From Candidatus Gastranaerophilales bacterium (GTDB taxonomy: Bacteria; Cyanobacteriota; Vampirovibrionia; Gastranaerophilales; Gastranaerophilaceae), in the NCBI GenBank assembly GCA_944326425.1, contig CALVDX010000001.1, forward strand, positions 141,185-205,184: DNA of 64,000 nt. Reading direction: 5' to 3'. The notes beneath the pieces were generated by a model. It saw nothing but the letters and a program-made list of their open reading frames with translations. It did no database searches and was not told where the DNA came from. Position numbers and translations under genes: made by a program. Numbering within the stretch: position 1 is the first letter of the stretch; each line of letters begins with the position of its first letter. Shown one piece after another: positions 58,256 through 64,000 of the stretch.

Positions 58256-59029
58256 TTAATATGGTATTCCTGCACTGTTAAGAAGTTCTTTTATTTTTTC
58301 GTACTGGTAAGTGTCGCCGTAGAACTGGTACAATTTTGCGGCAATAACCAGATCATTTAGCATTTGATAGGACTTATTTGGAAGCTGGCTGTAGCATAAG
58401 GCTCTATGATACCATACGTCTGCATCATTTGCCTGATATGAAATATAGCTTGTTAAATCTTTTACGCAATTGTTGTACTCTTTAAGCCCTGCGTAAGCAA
58501 ATCCGCGGGTTTTATATCCTTCTTTGTAATTTTTATTAAGTGTCATACATTTTGTCAAATCATCAACTGTTCCGCGGTAGTCATTGTTGTGAAATTTAAT
58601 TACTGCACGTGTATTGTACAAAATGTAGCTGTCCGGACTTTGTTCTATTAAAGCGTTAATTTTTTCAAGCTGCCCGTCATATTTTCCCTGAATAAGGGCA
58701 AGGGTAATTTTACCGTGCTGCGGCCATATATAATTTTCATCAAGAGATATTGCCGTATCATAATCTTTTATAGCATCATCATATTTTTTGAGAGCTTTGT
58801 ACAGGTTTCCTCTGTTATTGTAAAATTGAGGTATGTCTGGATATTTAGCAATACAGGCATTAAGAAAATCAAGCCCGCCTTCAACCCCTTCGTGGTTAAC
58901 AGAGTTTGCAAAATCGTTCTCCATAGTATAAGGGTTGCAGATGAGTATGTCACTTCTTATGGCCAGTCGTGCATAAACTCCGAGCCCTATCAAAAAAAAT
59001 AAACACAGGCAAACAATCTTTTTCTTCAT
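58256..59029 (-). CDS. TPR protein with N-terminal anchor
   Basis: An N-terminal hydrophobic segment (K-K-K-I-V-C-L-C-L-F-F-L-I-G-L-G-V) works as signal anchor, then come at least five TPR units (F-Y-N-N-R-G-N-L-Y-K-A-L-K-K-Y-D-D-A-I-K-D-Y is the clearest, near 70). The ATG at 59029 is preferred over the ATG six bases upstream because TATAAT at 59037-59042 leaves room only for it. Probably a periplasmic scaffold. Confidence 0.78.
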   Translation of the reverse strand: MKKKIVCLCLFFLIGLGVYARLAIRSDILICNPYTMENDFANSVNHEGVEGGLDFLNACIAKYPDIPQFYNNRGNLYKALKKYDDAIKDYDTAISLDENYIWPQHGKITLALIQGKYDGQLEKINALIEQSPDSYILYNTRAVIKFHNNDYRGTVDDLTKCMTLNKNYKEGYKTRGFAYAGLKEYNNCVKDLTSYISYQANDADVWYHRALCYSQLPNKSYQMLNDLVIAAKLYQFYGDTYQYEKIKELLNSAGIPY

Positions 59030-59066
59030 AGCCATTATTATACATAAATTAAGGAAAATAGTATAC

Positions 59067-59094
59067 TTGCTATATAGTATTTGGCAGGTATAAT
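59067..59094 (+). promoter_or_regulatory. tRNA-Arg promoter
   Basis: TTGCTA, 16 bases, TATAAT, about 56 bases before the mature tRNA. The leader begins with a G-run. Confidence 0.55.
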
Positions 59095-59150
59095 TAGTGA
59101 GGGGGGGAATGACGGAAACGTTTTTTAGCGGACTCCCTGTAAACCAACGC

Positions 59151-59224
59151 GTGCTTGTAGCTCAGTTGGATAGAGCGCAGGTCTCCGAAGCCTGAGGTCA
59201 TGGGTTCGACTCCCATCAAGCACG
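59151..59224 (+). tRNA. tRNA-Arg (anticodon CCG)
   Basis: Acceptor GTGCTTG/CAAGCAC with discriminator G, D arm GCTC-AGTTGGATA-GAGC, anticodon stem CAGGT/GCCTG with loop CTCCGAA (CCG), T arm ATGGG-TTCGACT-CCCAT. CCA is not encoded. Confidence 0.95.
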
Positions 59225-59314
59225 TTTTATTATTTATAGGCGGTCGGATAGCGGGCGGTCAATATAAGGCACAGAAAATTGTAAATAAGAACAGCCGGAC
59301 ATAAAGGGAAATAA

Positions 59315-60628
59315 ATGAAAAAGGTATATATAGAAACGCTTGGATGCCAGATGAATAAATCGGATGCTGAGAGAATGCTCGGTATGCTGGAGCATCTTAA
59401 TTATACGGAAACACAGAATCCTAAGGAAGCGGATTTGTTAATTATTAACACCTGTTCTATCCGTAAATTATCTGAGGATAAGGCATATAGCGCTATCGGT
59501 GTATGGGGTAAGTGGAAAAAGAATAAACCTGATTTAAAAATAGCCTTTTGCGGGTGTGTTGCACAGCAGGTACAAAAAGATTTATTCCGGCGTGCGCCTT
59601 ACGTGGATTTGGTACTTGGAACCCAGCGCTTATATGAGCTTCCTGAGCTTATAAAGAGGATAGAAAACGGGGAAAGAGTTGTTTCGTGCGATGAAACGCC
59701 TTGCGCAGAGCGTGAAGAAATCAAGCGTGTAAAAGGCGTAAATGCGTGGATTCCGATAATGGAAGGGTGTAACAATTTTTGTACATACTGTATTGTGCCT
59801 TATACCAGAGGGCGTGAACGTTCAAGGACGCCTCAAGCAATTATCAATGAGGCTAAAAAAGCTTTAAGTGAAGGCTTTAAAGAAATTACACTGTTGGGTC
59901 AGAATGTTGACAGTTACAAATCTCAGGATGCGGACGGAGCAGCGGTTAATCTTGCTGAACTTTTACGGCGACTTAATGCATTGCCGGGACAGTTCAGAAT
60001 CCGTTTTGTTACTTCTTACCCTACGGATATAACGGAAGAACTTATTAATACGGTTATAGAGCTTGATAAAGTTTGCGAATATTTTCATATTCCCATGCAA
60101 TCCGGTGACAGTGAAGTTTTAAAGAAAATGAACAGACGTTATGATAAGGAAACTTACGGAAAAATTTGTGCAAATATAAGACAAAGAATACCAGATGTTA
60201 CCATAACAAGTGATTTTATTGCAGGGTTTCCGGGTGAAACTGAAGAGCAGTTTCAGCACACATTGGATGCAATAAGCGAATTTGAACTAGATTATTCTAA
60301 TACGGCGGCATACTCCCCAAGAGAAAAAACTGTTGCGGCAAAGTGGGTGGATAAATATATACCGGAGGAGGTTAAATCGGAGCGTCTTGCTCGATTAAAT
60401 GCTCATAATCAGCAGTGCTGTTTAAATTCAAATAAAAAATATCTTGGCAAGACTCTTGAAATTCTGGTAGAGCGGTTTGATGATAATAACGGCAAAAAGG
60501 TTATTTCCGGACGTTCAAGGAATAATAAGATGGTGCATGCGCCTTATGACCGGGATATAACGGGTGAGTTTGTAAATGTAAAAATAACAAACGCGCATAC
60601 GTGGCATTTAGAAGGGGAAGTGGTTTAA
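59315..60628 (+). CDS. miaB: tRNA-2-methylthio-N6-dimethylallyladenosine synthase
   Basis: A radical-SAM methylthiotransferase acting on A37 of tRNAs reading UNN codons. The N-terminal UPF0004 domain has cysteines in T-L-G-C-Q-M-N, N-T-C-S-I-R and F-C-G-C-V-A; the radical SAM motif is G-C-N-N-F-C-T-Y-C; a TRAM domain closes the protein (about 370-437). 437 aa is typical. AAGGGA precedes the ATG. miaA is not in the window. Confidence 0.96.
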   Translation: MKKVYIETLGCQMNKSDAERMLGMLEHLNYTETQNPKEADLLIINTCSIRKLSEDKAYSAIGVWGKWKKNKPDLKIAFCGCVAQQVQKDLFRRAPYVDLVLGTQRLYELPELIKRIENGERVVSCDETPCAEREEIKRVKGVNAWIPIMEGCNNFCTYCIVPYTRGRERSRTPQAIINEAKKALSEGFKEITLLGQNVDSYKSQDADGAAVNLAELLRRLNALPGQFRIRFVTSYPTDITEELINTVIELDKVCEYFHIPMQSGDSEVLKKMNRRYDKETYGKICANIRQRIPDVTITSDFIAGFPGETEEQFQHTLDAISEFELDYSNTAAYSPREKTVAAKWVDKYIPEEVKSERLARLNAHNQQCCLNSNKKYLGKTLEILVERFDDNNGKKVISGRSRNNKMVHAPYDRDITGEFVNVKITNAHTWHLEGEVV

Positions 60629-60747
60629 CATTATACATGGGTTATGGTTGTTATGGTCTCCTCCATTTATCCCTGTTTATTTACCCCCGCACCTGTTTGT
60701 GGTAGAATTATTAAGCTGAAAGATTTATTTAAAGAGGTTTACGACTT

Positions 60748-62478
60748 ATGAAAATGTCAAAATTATTTGTTCAAACACTAAGAGAAAATCCTTCCGATGC
60801 TGAAGTTGTTTCTCATAAACTGCTTGTAAGGGCAGGGTATATAAGAAAACTCACAAGCGGAGTATATAATTATTTACCGCTTATGTGGAGAGTTTTAAAA
60901 AAGATTGAAAATATAACCCGTGAAGAAATGGACAGAGCCGGCGCGCAGGAACTCTTGATGCCGTTTGTCCAGCCGCAGGAACTCTGGGAAGAATCCGGCA
61001 GATGGGGTGTGTACGGCGCAGAATTAATGCGCTTAAAAGACAGACATGACCGCGGAATGTGTCTCGGTCCGACACACGAGGAAGTTATAACCTCAATTGC
61101 GCGTGACGGACTGAAATCGTATAAGCAGCTCCCCGTAAACCTCTATCAGATTCAGTCTAAGTTTAGAGATGAAATCAGACCGCGTTTCGGACTTTTGCGC
61201 GGCAGAGAATTTATAATGAAAGATGCTTACAGCTTTGCGACAAATGAAGAAGATTTGATGAAAGAGTATCAAAATATGGCTCAGGCGTATAAACGTATTT
61301 TTGAACGCTGCGGGCTTGAAACCAAAATGGTTCAGTCTGACTCCGGTGCAATTGGCGGGAAAATTAGTCACGAATTTATGGTTATAACGGATACGGATGC
61401 AGGGGAAAACGATGTATTCTATTGTGAATCCTGCGATTATGCCGCAAATTCAAACCACGCGGTATCAAATCTCCCTGACGCTGTAGTAGACGGCGGTTTT
61501 AGTAAAAAAGAGATTGTTGATACCCCGAATACCCATTCTATTGATGAACTATCAGAATTTTTAAAGATACCGGCATCGGTAATATTAAAATCTATTTTGT
61601 ATATAGCGGATTCTAAACCTGTATTGGCGCTCATTCGGGCAGACAGGCAGGTGGAAGAAACCAAGCTTATGAATGCGGTTTGTGCAAATGAAATAAGAAT
61701 AGCAACTGCCGGAGAGATTGAAGAAATAATGAACCAGCACGGCTTTAACGCTGTTGCCGGATTTATCGGGCCTGACGGACTTGGAGATATTACAATAGTT
61801 GCAGATGAGACTGTAAAAGATATGAAAAACTTTGTTGTCGGCATTAATCAGACGGATAAACACCTTGTCGGTGCAAATCTGTTGGATTTACCTGAGATAA
61901 AAGAATTTTGTGATATCAGGCTCTGTGAAGCCGGTGACTTTTGCCCTCAGTGCGGAAAACCTTTAAAAGTGACAAGGGGTATTGAGGTCGGGAATATATT
62001 TCAGTTAGGTACAAAGTACTCTGAACCGATGAACGCTGTATATACAGATATTGACGGTAAAAACAAACCGTTTATAATGGGCTGTTATGGTATTGGTATA
62101 TCAAGAACAGCGGCTGCGGCTGTTGAAGCGCACCATGATGAACACGGGATTATGTGGCCGGTTGCGATTGCGCCTTATCATGTTGTGATTGTTCCTGTGA
62201 ATATAAATGATGATGTCCAAATGCAGGTTGCACAAAGCATGTATGAGACTCTGCTTAAAGAGGGTATAGAAGTCGTCCTTGATGACCGTGATGAACGTGC
62301 GGGTGTAAAATTTAAGGATGCAGACTTGATAGGCTTCCCTTATCGAGTAACTGTTGGTAAGTCTATCTCAGAAGGCCTGGTTGAATTTAAAATCAGGAAT
62401 TTGGAAGAAACAATAAAAATAGAGCCTTCACAGGCGGTTGAACTTTTAATTGGGAAGATAAAAGAAATCCTTAAATAA
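60748..62478 (+). CDS. proS: Prolyl-tRNA synthetase (bacterial type with INS editing domain)
   Basis: Class II synthetase: R-K-L-T-S-G-V-Y-N-Y-L-P-L, G-P-T-H-E-E and F-R-D-E-I-R-P-R-F-G-L-L-R-G-R-E-F (motif 2). A YbaK-like INS editing domain lies at about 245-380, followed by G-I-E-V-G-N-I-F-Q-L-G-T-K-Y-S and G-C-Y-G-I-G-I-S-R (motif 3) and a C-terminal anticodon-binding domain. 576 aa is normal. Terminator after. Confidence 0.97.
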   Translation: MKMSKLFVQTLRENPSDAEVVSHKLLVRAGYIRKLTSGVYNYLPLMWRVLKKIENITREEMDRAGAQELLMPFVQPQELWEESGRWGVYGAELMRLKDRHDRGMCLGPTHEEVITSIARDGLKSYKQLPVNLYQIQSKFRDEIRPRFGLLRGREFIMKDAYSFATNEEDLMKEYQNMAQAYKRIFERCGLETKMVQSDSGAIGGKISHEFMVITDTDAGENDVFYCESCDYAANSNHAVSNLPDAVVDGGFSKKEIVDTPNTHSIDELSEFLKIPASVILKSILYIADSKPVLALIRADRQVEETKLMNAVCANEIRIATAGEIEEIMNQHGFNAVAGFIGPDGLGDITIVADETVKDMKNFVVGINQTDKHLVGANLLDLPEIKEFCDIRLCEAGDFCPQCGKPLKVTRGIEVGNIFQLGTKYSEPMNAVYTDIDGKNKPFIMGCYGIGISRTAAAAVEAHHDEHGIMWPVAIAPYHVVIVPVNINDDVQMQVAQSMYETLLKEGIEVVLDDRDERAGVKFKDADLIGFPYRVTVGKSISEGLVEFKIRNLEETIKIEPSQAVELLIGKIKEILK

Positions 62479-62501
62479 AAAATAATAGATGTGTTTTATA
62501 G

Positions 62502-62530
62502 AAAGTACCTGATATACGCAGGTACTTTTT
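62502..62530 (+). terminator. Terminator after proS
   Basis: AAAGTACCTG, 7-base loop, CAGGTACTTT, then T residues. Confidence 0.85.
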
Positions 62531-62572
62531 CGTTGTAATGCTTTACTATTTTCTGTCCCGGTATAAACGGGC

Positions 62573-62603
62573 AAAAAAGAAGCGACTCTTGTAAGAATCG
62601 CTT
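62573..62603 (-). terminator. Terminator after the adhesin-like gene
   Basis: On the minus strand AAGCGA...TCGCTT with internal pairing, followed by CTTTTTTG, just after the stop at 62627. Confidence 0.7.
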
Positions 62604-62626
62604 TAAGATACTCTTGTTTAGAATAT

Positions 62627-64000
62627 CTATTTAGGTAATTTGCTGATAATTTTTCTTAAATCAACTATTTCTTTCTTAAGCGCCTTGATTTCTTTGTCCT
62701 GCTTTTCCATTAATGTCTTTTGAGCCTTAATTTCTTTGTCCTGTTCGTTAACACGGATAGTCAGGTCTTTAATCTTAGCGCTGTCGGATGAAACGATTTT
62801 GATATTATCCGCGAGCTGTTCTGCGATTTGTTTGATTTTGGCATCAAGTTCTTTGAGAGCGTTAATCATGGTGTAGAACATATCTTCGTGGCGGATTTGT
62901 AAGTAACCGTTTTCATCTTTGATTACAGCGTTCGGGAATATTTTTTGAAGCTCCTGAGCAATAACCCCGACGTGAGGAGTTTTTAAATCATCCTTTTTGA
63001 AAGTGTAGTTATATACTTTGATACGGTTGATTTTATCCATGGCATCAAGGTTTTCACCGATGATGTCTTTTAAGCGTTTGTCTGAATAGGACATAGCGGA
63101 ATTAAGGGTGTAGTCTGATGAGGAATAAAACGAAAGCCCTTTTTCTTCATAATCGTATACCCAACCGTGTCCCCAAGACCCGGGACCTTTGGTTGCTTGC
63201 ATCCAAACAGAACTGGTTCCGTTTGGAACATTAATACCAAGGAAAGAATATCTTCCAACAATAAGCTTACCGGGGATATAGACAGTATCAGAGGACCTTC
63301 CGAGAACAATTTGATTAGCATGAGTTGTAGAAGCTCCGCCGCCAATGGCTGTTGAGTTAGCATGAGAAGCTGTTGTACTTGGACCAATAGCAATAGCATT
63401 TAAACTTGTCGCGGAACTACGTCCGCCTGTTGCTATTGAGCTTATGCCTGCAGCACTAGCATTAAATCCAAGTGCAACACTGTGCATAACAGATGCGCGG
63501 GATAGTGCTCCTAATGCTGTAGTATTAATACCTCCAGTTGTTGCTCTATCACCTATAGCAACACTACTCAGCAAGCCTGTTGAAGTCTCATTTCCAATAG
63601 CAATTCCACCTACGTCTTTACCTTGCGCGCCTTTTCCAATAACAACAACATTAGATACACCTGTATAGGCCTCGCTTCCTAATACTATAGAACTGCTTCC
63701 CATAATTCCAGTCTCAGCCTTATTTCCTAATACAATGCTTCGTGCTCCTGCAGCTATTGAATTATTTCCAATTGATAGTGCATCATTTGCACTTGCCGTG
63801 GCTTTGTTTCCAATGGCAATAGCTGGGGAGCTAGAAGTCACAACCGCTTGAGCATTATTTCCAATAGCAACACAGCAGGACCCTTGTCCGTTGGAATTGT
63901 TCCCAATAACAACTCCTGACCATGCAACAGTATTGGCATTGTTCCCGATAACAACCGCATTAGGTGCAGACGTTCTTGCATTATTACCGATAATAACAGC
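62627..64000 (-). CDS. YadA-like repeat adhesin with S74 intramolecular chaperone domain, 5' end outside window
   Basis: The frame stays open to the right edge, so the gene continues beyond it; an internal GTG at 63841 is not the true start. At least 17 left-handed parallel beta-roll repeats of the type x-A-I-G-N-N-A (YadA head/Hep_Hag) run to about 63280. They are followed by a linker and the peptidase S74 chaperone: S-D-K-R-L-K-D-I-I (cleavage serine-lysine pair), V-G-V-I-A-Q-E-L-Q, then a C-terminal coiled coil. This combination suggests a trimeric surface or phage-tail-like fibre. Confidence 0.85.
   Translation of the reverse strand, partial: AVIIGNNARTSAPNAVVIGNNANTVAWSGVVIGNNSNGQGSCCVAIGNNAQAVVTSSSPAIAIGNKATASANDALSIGNNSIAAGARSIVLGNKAETGIMGSSSIVLGSEAYTGVSNVVVIGKGAQGKDVGGIAIGNETSTGLLSSVAIGDRATTGGINTTALGALSRASVMHSVALGFNASAAGISSIATGGRSSATSLNAIAIGPSTTASHANSTAIGGGASTTHANQIVLGRSSDTVYIPGKLIVGRYSFLGINVPNGTSSVWMQATKGPGSWGHGWVYDYEEKGLSFYSSSDYTLNSAMSYSDKRLKDIIGENLDAMDKINRIKVYNYTFKKDDLKTPHVGVIAQELQKIFPNAVIKDENGYLQIRHEDMFYTMINALKELDAKIKQIAEQLADNIKIVSSDSAKIKDLTIRVNEQDKEIKAQKTLMEKQDKEIKALKKEIVDLRKIISKLPK

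Noticed and set aside
1..64000. CRISPR arrays, insertion sequences with transposases, restriction-modification or toxin-antitoxin pairs
   Set aside because: No regularly spaced repeats and no such protein families were seen anywhere in the window.

Overview
The window looks like a chromosomal segment of a low-GC, Gram-negative-type gut bacterium, most probably a non-photosynthetic cyanobacterial relative of the Gastranaerophilales/Vampirovibrionia (Melainabacteria) type. The points in favour are an LPS enzyme (KdsA), flagellar factors (FliW, CsrA, FliO) scattered singly, pheS without pheT beside it, many TPR/HEAT proteins, many orphan proteins of a style common in that group, and promoter boxes matching the cyanobacterial HLR1 (RpaB) consensus. 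The lineage call is inference; no rRNA is present.

Layout. 1-6.6 kb: tail of an Hsp20 gene, a soluble-type lytic transglycosylase, a TPR protein, a flavodiiron protein, a small membrane protein, and RmlD coupled to a HEAT protein. 6.6-11.2 kb (minus strand): TrpRS with a four-cysteine Fe-S signature, a secreted GH13 enzyme, MscL with a zinc-ribbon tail, pyruvate kinase. 11.4-22.9 kb (mostly plus): two orphan genes, kdsA-MBL-pheS, a filament-like coiled-coil protein, a GshB-like ligase, a TPR-fliW-csrA-TPR operon, an acyltransferase and envelope orphans. 22.9-34 kb: a membrane protein with a frameshifted tail, a double M16 peptidase, prmC, a large cytosolic GH13-type protein and a MATE exporter. 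34-41.4 kb: two copies of a structured dispersed repeat bracket the MATE region (the other lies at 28.6 kb); then an HgdB/DUF2229-like protein, gcvPB coupled to a sigma factor, tRNA-Lys, a calpain-like protease and an AsmA-like fragment. 41.4-52.3 kb: a lipoprotein, a histidine kinase, an EF-hand protein, a DUF374 acyltransferase-nitrilase-PBP4 operon, an HNH-like protein, coaX, two microproteins and an AAA ATPase. 52.3-64 kb: a fliO-neuB-phosphatase operon, a frameshifted gene, a HAD phosphatase, YjbQ, a 700-aa orphan, a TPR protein, tRNA-Arg, miaB, proS, and the C-terminal part of a YadA-like adhesin with an S74 chaperone domain running off the right edge.

How the genes fit together. Much of the content is envelope biology: murein remodelling (lytic transglycosylase, PBP4), LPS or surface sugars (KdsA, RmlD, NeuB plus phosphatase), lipids (PlsC-like, DUF374), mechanosensation, secreted repeat proteins and an adhesin. 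Three regulatory or sorting signatures recur across unrelated genes: (1) HLR1-like tandem boxes 65-87 nt before the start codons of orphan genes, (2) promoters whose -10 box ends seven bases before the start codon, implying leaderless mRNAs, and (3) a short P-x-F-[KTQ]-[SRG] motif near the N-terminus of otherwise unrelated proteins. These three are the best candidates for undescribed biology here. All coordinates and motifs were read by eye; no database search was possible.
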